Shown one piece after another: positions 1-8,245 of a DNA stretch of 64,000 nucleotides (positions within the stretch are counted from its first letter, which is position 1; each line of letters starts with the position of its first letter). Made by a program: the position numbers and the translations under genes. The notes under the pieces are model-generated. The model saw only the letters and a list, made by a program, of their open reading frames with translations, was not told where the DNA came from and did not search any database. The stretch is from contig NZ_JAHCSG010000003.1 of the NCBI RefSeq assembly GCF_018474015.1, positions 248,001 through 312,000 of the forward strand, given 5' to 3'. Source of the DNA: Williamsia sp. CHRR-6 (lineage in GTDB: Bacteria > Actinomycetota > Actinomycetes > Mycobacteriales > Mycobacteriaceae).

Positions 1-1527
1 CACGATGCGAGCGTTCTGAGGGAAGTCGATGTGGGACGCGGTGTTGATCTCCCAGAAGCTCTGCGCTGCAGTCCTTCCCCGGTGTGGGGTAATCTTGTTC
101 TGATGGGTGTGCCCGTTCACCCAGGCCACCACGTTGGGGAACCGCTTGAAGAACTCGACCAGATACTTGCCGGTGAACCGCGCTTCCAGCGGATGCTCAG
201 GGTCGGGGATGGGCAGTTCCATGGTGGTCGAGGTGTGGTGGCTGAACATGACGAACAGCGTGTCGTCGGCGGCGTGGGTCACCTTGCGGCCAGTGGCATC
301 GTAGTAGGTGCGCGACCCCCGGGTGAGCAGCCGCTCGATCCACCGCAGTTGCACGTCCCCTATCGAACCGTCCACGAAGCCTGCATGATTGGTGGTGTCC
401 ATCGAGATACCCACCACGCCAGGCGCAATGGGGAACGAGTAGTACGTGATGCCCGATGTCGGTGCGTCTGAGGCGAACCCGTGGCCCACTGGGCCGGGCC
501 CGGTGTAGCGCGGCTTGAGATGTTCGGCCATGTACTGCCGCGTGGTGAATGGGCGCCGACGGGCATCCGGTGTCACCGCGCGCACCGGTCCCTTGGTCAT
601 CAGCTCGCCGAACAGGCGGGGCACCGCGGCGGGGTCGGTGCGAAACGCCGCCGAGATCCGATCGATCTGCGCTTGACCGCTGGGCACGTCGATCTTGGTG
701 CCACCCACGTAGAACTCGTCGATGAACCCGATGCCACTGGGTGCGGTGCCCTGCACGCTGTCGTCGTGGTTGCCGAACACGCTGTACCAGCGCATCTTCA
801 GGCCCGGACTGGTGATGGGTGTGATGGTCGAGGCCAGCAGTCCGGGGATCTGCGGGAAGCCACGGCGCTTGTAGATGTCTGCCATCGGCGACTCGGCCTG
901 CCAATACAGGGCCGAACCCCAGACCTGCACGCCCTCATACCGATTCGGGTCGCCGGTCGAGGGCCGTAGGGTTCCCCCCGACAGCAGCGTCAACATCCAG
1001 TCCAACTCGGCGAACTCGTGGTTGTCGGTATTGTCGCCGGTGGACACCAGACAGTCGAATGCTCGTCCCGAGAACGGTCCTCCCGGCAGCGAATTGATAC
1101 GTTGCACCAGGGTGATCGCACCGTGGGTGGTCATCTTCTCGTGCGGGCGAAACGCCGACCCGTTGTCCAGGTGGATGAACTCGGCGCGTACCGGGCTCTC
1201 GGCGTCGACGATGTGGATGTCGGTGGTTTGCACGATGGAGGCCACGCCCACCCGACGATCGTCGCGACCGGGTTTGGCCGGGGCCAGCTCGGTGCGCACC
1301 ACCAGCGGCCAGGCGGGTCCGGCCACGATGCGCCGATACCGCTGGGGGCCAGTGGCCTTGGGTACGCCGACCGCTTCCAGCGTGGTGCCCGCCGTCGACA
1401 CGGCACGCGACTCGACGGCGGGGTCAGCGAAGGCGGTGGGAGACCATCGGGGCAGCGCACCGGCGGTAGCGGCGACTCCCAGCACTCCCGAGGCTTTGAT
1501 GACGCTGCGGCGAGACAGATTGACCAT
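1..1527 (-). CDS. TAT-exported metallophosphoesterase, PPA1498-like family (partial, C-terminus beyond window)
   Basis: A frame open from an ATG at 1527 to the window edge (509 codons) encodes a calcineurin-like phosphoesterase. The N-terminus MVNLSRRSVIKASG carries a twin-arginine motif followed by a hydrophobic stretch and an Ala-rich region, so export by the Tat system to the envelope is expected. Metal-binding motifs are spread out by long inserts: TDIHIVD, STGDNTDNHE, FGNHDD and near the cut end GHTH. This spacing and the TAT signal fit the family described as metallophosphoesterase PPA1498 family (TIGR03767). The substrate is unknown. The gene is monocistronic as far as can be seen and lies in the same direction as the membrane protein and acyl-CoA dehydrogenase genes. 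The C-terminus is missing only because the window ends. Confidence 0.85.
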   Translation of the reverse strand, partial: MVNLSRRSVIKASGVLGVAATAGALPRWSPTAFADPAVESRAVSTAGTTLEAVGVPKATGPQRYRRIVAGPAWPLVVRTELAPAKPGRDDRRVGVASIVQTTDIHIVDAESPVRAEFIHLDNGSAFRPHEKMTTHGAITLVQRINSLPGGPFSGRAFDCLVSTGDNTDNHEFAELDWMLTLLSGGTLRPSTGDPNRYEGVQVWGSALYWQAESPMADIYKRRGFPQIPGLLASTITPITSPGLKMRWYSVFGNHDDSVQGTAPSGIGFIDEFYVGGTKIDVPSGQAQIDRISAAFRTDPAAVPRLFGELMTKGPVRAVTPDARRRPFTTRQYMAEHLKPRYTGPGPVGHGFASDAPTSGITYYSFPIAPGVVGISMDTTNHAGFVDGSIGDVQLRWIERLLTRGSRTYYDATGRKVTHAADDTLFVMFSHHTSTTMELPIPDPEHPLEARFTGKYLVEFFKRFPNVVAWVNGHTHQNKITPHRGRTAAQSFWEINTASHIDFPQNARIV

Positions 1528-1581
1528 GCGCCAGATTGTGCATCAGATGCACACATTGCGGTGTCTGAATCGGACACCCCG

Positions 1582-1956
1582 CTATTGGTCGGTGGGCTCC
1601 TCAGGCGTGTTGGCGGCGCGCACCAGTTCGACGGCCTGCACCAAGCCGAGACCCTTGTCGGCGCGACGCAGCGTACGGATCTGCGCGGTCTCCCCGTGGA
1701 TGGGTTCGATCAGTTCACGCACCTCGTCCAACGTCCAATCGCGGGGCTTGGGGGTGGGCCGGAACTGGGCGATAAGCACGCCGATGTTGGCGAGGATGAC
1801 CACCACGCCGACGGCGATCCAGAACCAGCGCCGATCGTCCCACCACCCGATCATCAGGTAGCCCACGCAGCCCAACATCACCAACGATCCCAGCAGGATC
1901 ATGATCTTCGAGAGTCCGCGGGCCGCGCCGGTTGCTGCGGAAAGGCCGTCATCCAT
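1582..1956 (-). CDS. Small two-helix membrane protein, function unknown
   Basis: A 124-residue protein with two hydrophobic segments, at about residues 16-37 (KIMILLGSLVMLGCVGYLMI) and 43-62 (FWIAVGVVVILANIGVLIA), and a charged C-terminal cytoplasmic tail of about 60 residues. It starts at an ATG (1956). It resembles the many short conserved membrane proteins of mycolic-acid actinomycetes, but I recognise no named family. It sits 28 nt downstream of the acyl-CoA dehydrogenase stop on the same strand, so it may be co-transcribed with it. No functional inference is possible from the sequence. Confidence 0.7.
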   Translation of the reverse strand: MDDGLSAATGAARGLSKIMILLGSLVMLGCVGYLMIGWWDDRRWFWIAVGVVVILANIGVLIAQFRPTPKPRDWTLDEVRELIEPIHGETAQIRTLRRADKGLGLVQAVELVRAANTPEEPTDQ

Positions 1957-1985
1957 GGCGACGAGTGTATCGACGCCGCCGGTGA

Positions 1986-3170
1986 TCAGCGGAATGCGTC
2001 CCGATCGGTCAGCGCCTTGCCGATGGTCAATTGATGCATCTCGCTGGTGCCCTCGTACGTCAGGACCGATTCGAGGTTGTTGGCGTGCCGGATCACCGGA
2101 TACTCCAGGGTGATCCCATTGGCACCCAACAGTGTTCGCGCCTCACGCGCGATGGCGATGGCTTCGCGGACGTTGTTGAGTTTGCCGATGCTGATCTGCT
2201 CGGGACGCAACGTGCCCGCGTCTTTGCGGCGACCGAGGTGAAGCGCAAGTAGTTGCCCCTTGCCCAGTTCGACGGCCATGTCGGCAAGCTTGGCCTGCGT
2301 GATCTGATAGCCCGACAACGACTTGCCGAACACTTCCCGGTCGGCGGTGTAGGCCAGCGCGGTTTCCAGGCAGTCCCGCGCGGCACCCATGGCACCGAAG
2401 ACGATGCCGAACCGGGCCTCGTTGAGGCAGCTCAGCGGCCCCTTGAGCCCGGTGACGCCGGGCAACATCGCCGAGGCGGGCAGCCGCAGGTCGTCGAACA
2501 CCAATTCGGCGGTGACCGACGCGCGCAGCGACATCTTGCGGGTGATCTCGTTGGCGCTGAAACCGTCTGTGTCCGTGGGGATGACGAAACCACGGATACC
2601 GCGGGCACCCTCGTCGAGGTCGGTGCGCGCCCACACCACCGCCACATCGGCCACCGAACCGTTGGTGATCCACATCTTCGAGCCGTTGAGCACCCAGTCG
2701 TCGCCGTCCCGTTTGGCGTTGGTGCGCATACCGCCAGGATTCGATCCGTAGTCGGCTTCAGTGAGCCCGAAGCAGCCGATGGCGTCGCCTGCGGCCATCG
2801 ATGGCAACCACTGGTCTTTGTGCTCGTCGCTGCCGAACGCGTGGATGGCGTACATCGCCAGCGATCCCTGCACGGAGACGAAGCTGCGCAATCCGCTGTC
2901 GACGGCTTCGAGTTCTTGGCAGGCCAGGCCGTAGCTGGTGGCCGACATGCCGGCGCAGCCGTAGCCGTGCAGATGCATGCCGAACAGGCCCATCGAACCG
3001 AGTTCGCCGGCGAGCTCGCGAACCGGCAGGGTGCCGTCCTCGAACCATCCTGCAACTCGGGGACGCAGCTTCGCCTCTGCGAACGCGCGAACGGTGTCAC
3101 GGATGGCACGTTCCTCGTCGTCGAGCAGGTCATCGAGGGCGAACAGTTCGGTGACGGACTGAGCAGTCAT
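1986..3170 (-). CDS. gcdH: Glutaryl-CoA dehydrogenase-type acyl-CoA dehydrogenase
   Basis: A 394-residue flavoprotein of the acyl-CoA dehydrogenase family. The three-domain fold is covered end to end: helical N-domain (LDDEERAIRDTVRAFA), beta-domain with FGLTEADYGSNPGGM and the WITNG signature that contacts FAD, and the C-terminal helical domain. The segment LTYEGTSEMHQLTIGKALT near residue 370 matches the glutaryl-CoA dehydrogenase version of the catalytic-glutamate region (human GCDH has TYEGTHDIHALILGRAIT), which favours oxidative decarboxylation of glutaryl-CoA in lysine/tryptophan breakdown. The ATG at 3170 was chosen because GGGAGGT lies directly upstream and homologues begin here; a longer open frame to 3566 has no supporting features. 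A general short-chain acyl-CoA dehydrogenase is the alternative. Confidence 0.9.
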   Translation of the reverse strand: MTAQSVTELFALDDLLDDEERAIRDTVRAFAEAKLRPRVAGWFEDGTLPVRELAGELGSMGLFGMHLHGYGCAGMSATSYGLACQELEAVDSGLRSFVSVQGSLAMYAIHAFGSDEHKDQWLPSMAAGDAIGCFGLTEADYGSNPGGMRTNAKRDGDDWVLNGSKMWITNGSVADVAVVWARTDLDEGARGIRGFVIPTDTDGFSANEITRKMSLRASVTAELVFDDLRLPASAMLPGVTGLKGPLSCLNEARFGIVFGAMGAARDCLETALAYTADREVFGKSLSGYQITQAKLADMAVELGKGQLLALHLGRRKDAGTLRPEQISIGKLNNVREAIAIAREARTLLGANGITLEYPVIRHANNLESVLTYEGTSEMHQLTIGKALTDRDAFR

Positions 3171-3216
3171 ACCTCCCAGGCTAGCCCCGCGCGCTAACCG
3201 CCCCGTTGCCTGCGGA

Positions 3217-3279
3217 AAACTGCGCTGTGGGAACCCTTCGAGGGGAATGTGCCCTCGATCCCCCAGCACAGCGCAGTTT
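3217..3279. repeat. Nested palindrome between the phosphotransferase and acyl-CoA dehydrogenase genes
   Basis: A perfect 13-bp inverted repeat (AAACTGCGCTGTG at 3217-3229, CACAGCGCAGTTT at 3267-3279) encloses a second perfect 7-bp hairpin (TCGAGGG 3238-3244, CCCTCGA 3252-3258, 7-nt loop). It follows the stop of the phosphotransferase gene and precedes the acyl-CoA dehydrogenase start on the minus strand. It could be a terminator, an RNA leader structure or a dispersed intergenic element. There is no T-tract. Confidence 0.6.
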
Positions 3280-3310
3280 GTGGACGACCCGGGCTGGTGC
3301 AGGCCAGAAC

Positions 3311-4249
3311 CTAATCCTGGACCGCCTTGGTGATCGCGACGCACCGGGTGATCCGGTCCTGTTCTGCTGGGTGCAGGCCGCGGCCCGCGCGACGAGCGCC
3401 CTGCACCGTCCATCCGGCGTTGATGATCGTGCGCACCACCACCCAATCGCGGGCGCGGTCGTGGTCGAGGCCCCCGGTGTCGACGAGGGTGTGGAACCGG
3501 CGCCGCAACCCGTCTCGGACCGAGCCCACGGCCAGCGGTCCGGTCAGCTCGTCCATCCGGTTCCACAGCATGGGCGCGGGTTCATAGTGCGGGTCGCCTG
3601 CCATCGGCTTGGGGTCGATGGCCAGCCAGGTGCCGTTCGCGTCGGCCATCACGTTGGCATAGTGCAGATCGCCGTGCACGGTGACCTGACCGCCCGGATC
3701 AGCGATCAGGTTGCGGCCCAACGCTATTGCCTGCTCCACATACCTCCGCGGAATCGGCAGATCGCGCCCGAGCACACCGAGATCATCCAGCCATCGCTCG
3801 ACATAGGACGCCACACTCGCAAGCTGCGGCACAGCCGGCACATGTAGACCGGCATAGAGGCCGCCGACGATCTCGCACGCCTGCACGTCCCAGGTGTCAC
3901 CGAGGTCGGGCCCGGCCAGCCAGTCGAGAAGAAGCGCCCGGCGTCGCGGGTCGGCGCGCCGCAGACGAACCGCGCCCTCGCCACCCCACCGTTGCAGCGC
4001 GAGCCCCTCATGCATCGACTCGACGTCACCATCGAAGGTCACCTTGAGGGCACCGGCTACCCCATCGGCGTCGGTGACCGGGACGACGAGAGAGCAGTAG
4101 CCGTGCCGGCTTTCGCCGGCCGGGGTCAGCTGCCATTCATCGACCAGGTCGGCCACCAGCCGCGGTAACCGATCAAGCCACCTGCCCCAGTCCGCACTGA
4201 GCGCACCCTGCGCAAGCAAACCGTCAGGGATGAGCCGAAGAAGGTCCAC
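3311..4249 (-). CDS. APH(6)/hydroxyurea-type phosphotransferase
   Basis: A 312-residue kinase of the aminoglycoside/hydroxyurea antibiotic resistance kinase family (PF04655: streptomycin 6-kinases and hydroxyurea phosphotransferases). The catalytic loop HGDLHYANVM (Brenner motif, about residue 190) and the metal-binding segment IDPKPMAGDP are intact, and the N-terminal lobe carries the ATP-site strand GALKVTF. It presumably transfers phosphate from ATP to a small hydroxylated substrate; whether it gives antibiotic resistance cannot be told. The GTG start (4247-4249) directly abuts the TAA of the upstream AT-rich gene, leaving no room for an independent ribosome site, so translational coupling is likely. 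Base composition is typical of the chromosome, unlike its upstream neighbour. Confidence 0.85.
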   Translation of the reverse strand: MDLLRLIPDGLLAQGALSADWGRWLDRLPRLVADLVDEWQLTPAGESRHGYCSLVVPVTDADGVAGALKVTFDGDVESMHEGLALQRWGGEGAVRLRRADPRRRALLLDWLAGPDLGDTWDVQACEIVGGLYAGLHVPAVPQLASVASYVERWLDDLGVLGRDLPIPRRYVEQAIALGRNLIADPGGQVTVHGDLHYANVMADANGTWLAIDPKPMAGDPHYEPAPMLWNRMDELTGPLAVGSVRDGLRRRFHTLVDTGGLDHDRARDWVVVRTIINAGWTVQGARRAGRGLHPAEQDRITRCVAITKAVQD

Positions 4250-4915
4250 TTAAGCGCTGCCAATCACTCTCAAAACTTTCGACAACGAAAACTTCTGCTC
4301 TGAGAGGTCGTAATTTTCCTGCGAGTCCCGCTCCAAATTGAAATAGAACCCGTCAATATTCTTTATCGGATACTCCGACATGGACGAAAAGCTATCCGAA
4401 ACCAAAACCCGATGAGAGCTGAACAGTTTCTCAGCACGAGACATGAAGTTTTTCGGCAGCATCGAGTGTTCGTCAAGAACTGAAACGATCTCAAATTGGA
4501 AAAACTCAACTCCATGTCCTGACAGAATATCAAAGTAATCTTCCATCCTCAGGAACGAGTCATCGTCAGCAAGGACGAAGAATCCATTTGCAATCTTTGG
4601 CCTGTCCACTTCAGATAACACCTTCAGTTCTTCATTTAATTCAGCAATCTTCTCCGGCTCGGATGGCGTGAATTCAAAGTAGTCAGCCTCGCCATCAGCA
4701 ACATAAGCCGCCAGATCAAGGAGTGTCGCAGAGCCGTGGGGAGTGACAGCGAAGGAGACCTTCTGTTTACCCATTTTGAGCTTTTTGAAATCCTCCATAC
4801 TGAAGTAATTATCTCCGAAGCAGAACCCTAATATGTCGGCTTTGGCGAGCCGATCAATTTGATTCTGCGTAGCCACCTGATTCACCTTGATCAGCTTACG
4901 CTCTATGTGCAGCAA
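4250..4915 (-). CDS. AT-rich orphan gene, function unknown
   Basis: A 221-residue protein with no family I recognise. It is rich in Lys, Asn, Phe, Ser and Asp, and its DNA is visibly AT-rich compared with the surrounding high-GC sequence, so it was probably acquired by transfer. Regularly spaced hydrophobic strands (ADILGFCFG, KVSFAVTP, ADYFEFT, IANGFFVLADDDSF, VEFFQFEIVSVLD, HRVLVSDSF, IDGFYFNLE) alternate with charged helices, which would fit a small beta/alpha-barrel; this is only an inference. It has no signal peptide or membrane segment. Its TAA (4250-4252) touches the GTG of the downstream phosphotransferase. It borders the polymorphic-toxin island. Confidence 0.7.
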   Translation of the reverse strand: MLHIERKLIKVNQVATQNQIDRLAKADILGFCFGDNYFSMEDFKKLKMGKQKVSFAVTPHGSATLLDLAAYVADGEADYFEFTPSEPEKIAELNEELKVLSEVDRPKIANGFFVLADDDSFLRMEDYFDILSGHGVEFFQFEIVSVLDEHSMLPKNFMSRAEKLFSSHRVLVSDSFSSMSEYPIKNIDGFYFNLERDSQENYDLSEQKFSLSKVLRVIGSA

Positions 4916-5048
4916 ATGATTTCCTTCAGCTTCCTGGGCTCATGTCTTTGCCTGGCGCACGCGCGTTGCCCCGGTGAGGGTTCCTCGCGGTGATGTTGGG
5001 TGCCGAACTGTCGACCTGTGCGCGCAAGCCCCAGGAGATGCGGCGGCG

Positions 5049-5170
5049 CATATTCAGGGTACGCCGGCAATGATGCCCGATAGACAGGGGTACCCCGTCA
5101 CATGGACAATATCTGGCAGACCCTGGCCGCACCGGCGAACCCTGACCCGAGTCCTCATCGGCCGAGAATC
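5049..5170 (+). pseudogene. Remnant of a paralogue of the 8246-9337 gene (head and tail joined by an internal deletion)
   Basis: Positions 5051-5080 match the 5' part of the intact gene at 8293-8322, encoding IQGTPAMMPDR versus IQGEPAMMPDR. Positions 5125-5142 are identical over 18 bases to 9302-9319, the last codons of that gene (GRTGEP). The 15 bases at 5155-5169 are identical to 9361-9375, downstream of its stop. Head and tail are in different frames and about 1 kb is missing between them. No start codon or complete frame remains. The simplest reading is a second copy of the candidate immunity gene reduced by deletion. Confidence 0.7.
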
Positions 5171-5195
5171 GAGAAGCGGCGCCCGACGTTGAGGT

Positions 5196-5660
5196 TCAGC
5201 CGCGCTCCAACCATCCGTTGCGTCGTTGAAACTCGTAGTCGTCATCGCTGTAGCGGTCCGGCGTGTTGTCATGCTCGGCGGGTATCTCGGACGATATGGC
5301 CGCCGCCAGGTCCGAGAGCGCATCACCAAGCGGGTTCCTTTGCCGGACCAGCTCGTCGGTCACTGCCGTGCGCGCCTGCGCTACAGTAATCGCTGCCTCT
5401 GTGATCTGGGCCCGAACCGTGGCAAGCGCTTCGTTGATCGTCTCGGCGATGACGTGACCAAAGTCCGGGTGCACGTCACGGCCCTTGTCATGAATGGTGA
5501 TGCTCTCGACGTTTCCCGTTCCGCTCACAACAACGGTGACAGTTCCGTCTGCCGCTGTCGCCAGACCTGTCAATGACTCGATCTGGGCTTGCAACGCGCG
5601 CATCCGTTCGCTCTCTCGTCGCAGGTCGGCAGCCATCCGTTCGAGATGATCGTCGATCAC
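5196..5660 (-). CDS. YbaB/EbfC-like protein of a type VII secretion/toxin operon
   Basis: A 154-residue protein with the YbaB/EbfC layout: an N-terminal coiled-coil helix (LERMAADLRRESERMRALQA), a central beta-hairpin (GTVTVVVSGTGNVESITIH) and a long C-terminal helix pair, followed by a polar tail. Family members are nucleoid-associated or act as adaptors in ESX-type loci of actinobacteria. The GTG start at 5658-5660 overlaps the TGA of the HEAT-repeat gene by four bases, so it is the last gene of a tightly coupled three-gene operon with the toxin. A similar YbaB-like gene lies in the second ESX-like locus at 62656-63126, which supports a role tied to these loci rather than general DNA binding. 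Confidence 0.75.
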   Translation of the reverse strand: MIDDHLERMAADLRRESERMRALQAQIESLTGLATAADGTVTVVVSGTGNVESITIHDKGRDVHPDFGHVIAETINEALATVRAQITEAAITVAQARTAVTDELVRQRNPLGDALSDLAAAISSEIPAEHDNTPDRYSDDDYEFQRRNGWLERG

Positions 5661-6358
5661 GGCGTCAACTTCTTCACTGCCTTCACCACAGCTCGCCGAG
5701 TATCAGGATTAGGATCATCCACATACTGAGCGATCACCTCCACATCACCAGGCTCACCGACCTTCGCCAACGCCCGAATCGCATCCGGGCGAGCAATATC
5801 ATTGCCCAAAATCTGCAACGCGATCTCCCGGGACTGCGGCCGCTTGTACCGGCCCACATACCGGGCAATCGCCACCAACGTCCCATCCTCAACATCCGAA
5901 CGCTCAATCAACCGCACAAAACGATCAAAATCACGCGCTTGGGCAATATGAGCCAGATTTTCCGCCGTCCAAATCTGATCTGGCGCCGCCAACGGCGGCG
6001 ACCGCCGCTCCAACTGCTCAAACAACACATCCACCACCTCACGATTACCCCGACACGCCGGATCATCCAACGCCTCCAACAACACACGCCGCAACGCCGC
6101 CCGATGCCGCGTCTCCGGACCCGGCACCTTCACATCCAAATTCTTCAACCAATCCACAAACACCGGAATCGCCGGCGGCACCGACCGCACCGCACGATTC
6201 AAATCACTCACCTTCACAGCCCGCACCCCCACCGCCTCCAAATCCCGCACCAACCGCACCTCAAACGCATCCACCCCATCACGCAACATGGGCCGCGACG
6301 ACATCTCCTCGGCCAACCAGTCATCACCCTCCGGCATCCCCGGATACACAAACATCAT
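5657..6358 (-). CDS. HEAT-repeat protein, candidate immunity protein for the adjacent toxin
   Basis: A 233-residue, probably cytoplasmic, all-helical protein. The last 100 residues show HEAT-like helix pairs (IAQARDFDRFVRLIERSDV, IARYVGRYKRPQSREIALQI, IRALAKVGEPGDVEVIAQYV, VDDPNPDTRRAVVKAVKKL). It directly follows the nuclease-toxin gene with a four-base overlap, the usual place for an immunity gene in polymorphic-toxin systems, and HEAT-type solenoids are a known immunity fold there; the immunity role is inferred. Codon choice is unlike its neighbours: many codons end in T or G (GAT TTT GAT CGT TTT), so the plus strand here is unusually poor in G. This suggests a separate origin. Confidence 0.65.
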   Translation of the reverse strand: MMFVYPGMPEGDDWLAEEMSSRPMLRDGVDAFEVRLVRDLEAVGVRAVKVSDLNRAVRSVPPAIPVFVDWLKNLDVKVPGPETRHRAALRRVLLEALDDPACRGNREVVDVLFEQLERRSPPLAAPDQIWTAENLAHIAQARDFDRFVRLIERSDVEDGTLVAIARYVGRYKRPQSREIALQILGNDIARPDAIRALAKVGEPGDVEVIAQYVDDPNPDTRRAVVKAVKKLTP

Positions 6359-7716
6359 GGCGCGGGCACTCCCGTCTGAGTTGTGTTGGCTGGATCCGTC
6401 GATACCGGCGGGGTCCAGTCCTTTCGTGGAACAAACGGGGTAGGTGCCTGCCCGGCCAGATTGTCGTCGAGTTCCATCCGCACGACCGTGATGTCTCCCT
6501 CTGATTCCAGCCGTACGACATCGGGCGACAGCACCGTTCGGTGGTCAACGATCAATGTCATGGTGTATCCCTGCTCCTCCGCCCACTGTGCCTCATCAGC
6601 AATTTGATCATCGCTGGCGCGCGTGTCGTTGACATTCTTCACTTCCGTGACTTGACCCTGATCTCGATCAATAAAGTCAGGATATCGGTATCCGCCTTTA
6701 CGTCTCGGATTCTTCGGATACACTCGTGTCTTCTTGTATCCCGGCGGAATTCCCGCTCTGCGTTCACCCTCGGCACCTCGCCGCGCGAAGTTCGTGTTTC
6801 CGGAAATGGGCTTGTCGGGTCTGGCGTAACGCCCGAGCATCGGCGACAGATTCAGTTGAATGAGGTTGGTAACGTTTCCCGCTCCGGTGATTCCCTCGAG
6901 GCTGCTCACTGCGGTGCCGACGAACCCGTCGAGCTCGGTCAGCAGGGTGGCCACGTCGCGAGCCGCCTGCTCTTTGTACCGGTCGACGGCAAACATCGAG
7001 ACGAACTGCGGCAAGGGGCCGCCCGGTAGTGAGTCGAGAACTGCGATGACGATGTTGGCGGCCTGCAACACCGCGGTGATCTGTCTGCGTTCGAGATCGG
7101 ATTTGCTCTGAGTTTCGGCACACGCGGTAGCGATTGCGTTGCCCCACACGACAACTTCATCGAGTACGCGGCACACGCGATCGACAGCCGCATCGATTTT
7201 CGGCACCTCCGGTGGCGGATCCGGCGCGCCATTTGGACCAGGTACCGCCTGGACGAGTCGACTGACCCCAGCCGCGCCTGCCGTCCACGCCTCCCCAGCC
7301 GTTCTGATTTTGTCGACATCACAGTCAGCCCACTTCTTGGTCACCCGGTCTTCGATGAGGTGCCAGGTGTCCGGCGGGTCGTTGCGGCCACCGGTGGAAC
7401 GGAATTCGGGATGGATCGCGGTGGTGATCCCGCTTCCTTGAGCCAGAGCCGGGGCTGCGGCATCCGGGCGTCCAGGCGTGTTCAGGTTCTGGACCCGCAT
7501 CCTCTCACTACCCGCGCTGTGGACCAGCGTTCCGAGATTGTCGGCGGCGACCGCCGTCAGTGAGATCGCTTCGAAAACGTCGGATGCGGCCTGGTCGTAG
7601 GCGGTTGCCCACGAGTGACCCGCTGACATGTGATGCCCAGCCGAGTTCGGCACGTCACGAAGGTCACGCCTGAGCTTGCTCACTAACTCACTCAGCCCTA
7701 CCGACAGCGTGCGCAT
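6355..7716 (-). CDS. Polymorphic toxin with ESX-like N-terminal region and PD-(D/E)xK nuclease C-terminus
   Basis: A 453-residue protein starting at ATG 7716. Residues 1-100 are helical with an HSWATAYDQAAS turn resembling WXG-type ESX substrates; residues 120-310 form a longer helical trafficking region. The C-terminal 135 residues look like a toxin of the restriction-endonuclease fold: a KKTRVYPKNPRR lead-in, then YPDFID (Asp347) and TEVKNV (Glu358, Lys360), a strand MTLIVDHRT and a final VRMELDD. The D-ExK set fits the Tox-REase families of polymorphic toxins, which cut nucleic acid in competing cells. It heads an operon with the HEAT and YbaB-like genes, each overlapping by four bases. 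Secretion route and target are inferred; the family assignment rests on motif shape only. Confidence 0.7.
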   Translation of the reverse strand: MRTLSVGLSELVSKLRRDLRDVPNSAGHHMSAGHSWATAYDQAASDVFEAISLTAVAADNLGTLVHSAGSERMRVQNLNTPGRPDAAAPALAQGSGITTAIHPEFRSTGGRNDPPDTWHLIEDRVTKKWADCDVDKIRTAGEAWTAGAAGVSRLVQAVPGPNGAPDPPPEVPKIDAAVDRVCRVLDEVVVWGNAIATACAETQSKSDLERRQITAVLQAANIVIAVLDSLPGGPLPQFVSMFAVDRYKEQAARDVATLLTELDGFVGTAVSSLEGITGAGNVTNLIQLNLSPMLGRYARPDKPISGNTNFARRGAEGERRAGIPPGYKKTRVYPKNPRRKGGYRYPDFIDRDQGQVTEVKNVNDTRASDDQIADEAQWAEEQGYTMTLIVDHRTVLSPDVVRLESEGDITVVRMELDDNLAGQAPTPFVPRKDWTPPVSTDPANTTQTGVPAP

Positions 7717-7742
7717 CGCATTCGCGATGTCGAAGTACCACC

Positions 7743-8173
7743 CAGCGCGATCTGGATTCGCTACTGGACAACAGTATAGAGGCGGCTGCGCACAAGCTGG
7801 GCCGCGGCGAATCGTTGAATCCGTTCTCGTTGGCCATCGGCATCGGTGGCGAACGCACGATGCGGGTGCTGGACCCCTCGCTCGGTTCCACCGATGAGGC
7901 GACGATCCTGCGCAGGCTCACCCTCGCGGATGACCACGACCAACTCCGCGCGCGCGCAATCGCTTTCGATGTTCGGGTGACGTGGCCGATGGCCACGGAT
8001 GCGCTCAAGATCGTCAGCGAGCACCGCGATGGACACGCGATAGACATTCTGGTGCCCCCTACATCAGCCGCGATGAGGTGTTCATGCTCGACACCGACGC
8101 CATGAGCGCCAGCGTGGGAACGAGTGTCCTGTGGGTCCCGCGTGCCCGCCCCAGCGGACCGGAAACCGCCTGA
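7743..8173 (+). pseudogene. Truncated, frameshifted gene fragment, unknown family
   Basis: A protein-like frame reads QRDLDSLLDNSIEAAAHKLG, then GESLNPFSLAIGIGGERTM and on to DGHAIDILVP, and breaks at a run of five C at 8055-8059. In the next frame it continues as PYISRDEVFMLDTDAMSASV and ends at TGA 8173. Restoring one C in the run joins the two parts into one protein of about 144 residues. There is no in-frame ATG or GTG before residue 1 and the 5' end runs into the divergent toxin gene start, so the beginning has been lost. The family is not recognised. The rest of 7717-8245 shows nothing else. Confidence 0.55.
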
Positions 8174-8245
8174 CGTCTGTCTCATAGGCAAAGATCCCCT
8201 GATCGCGAACGACGGATTCTACTTCGTGCCATAGGAACGGATGCA

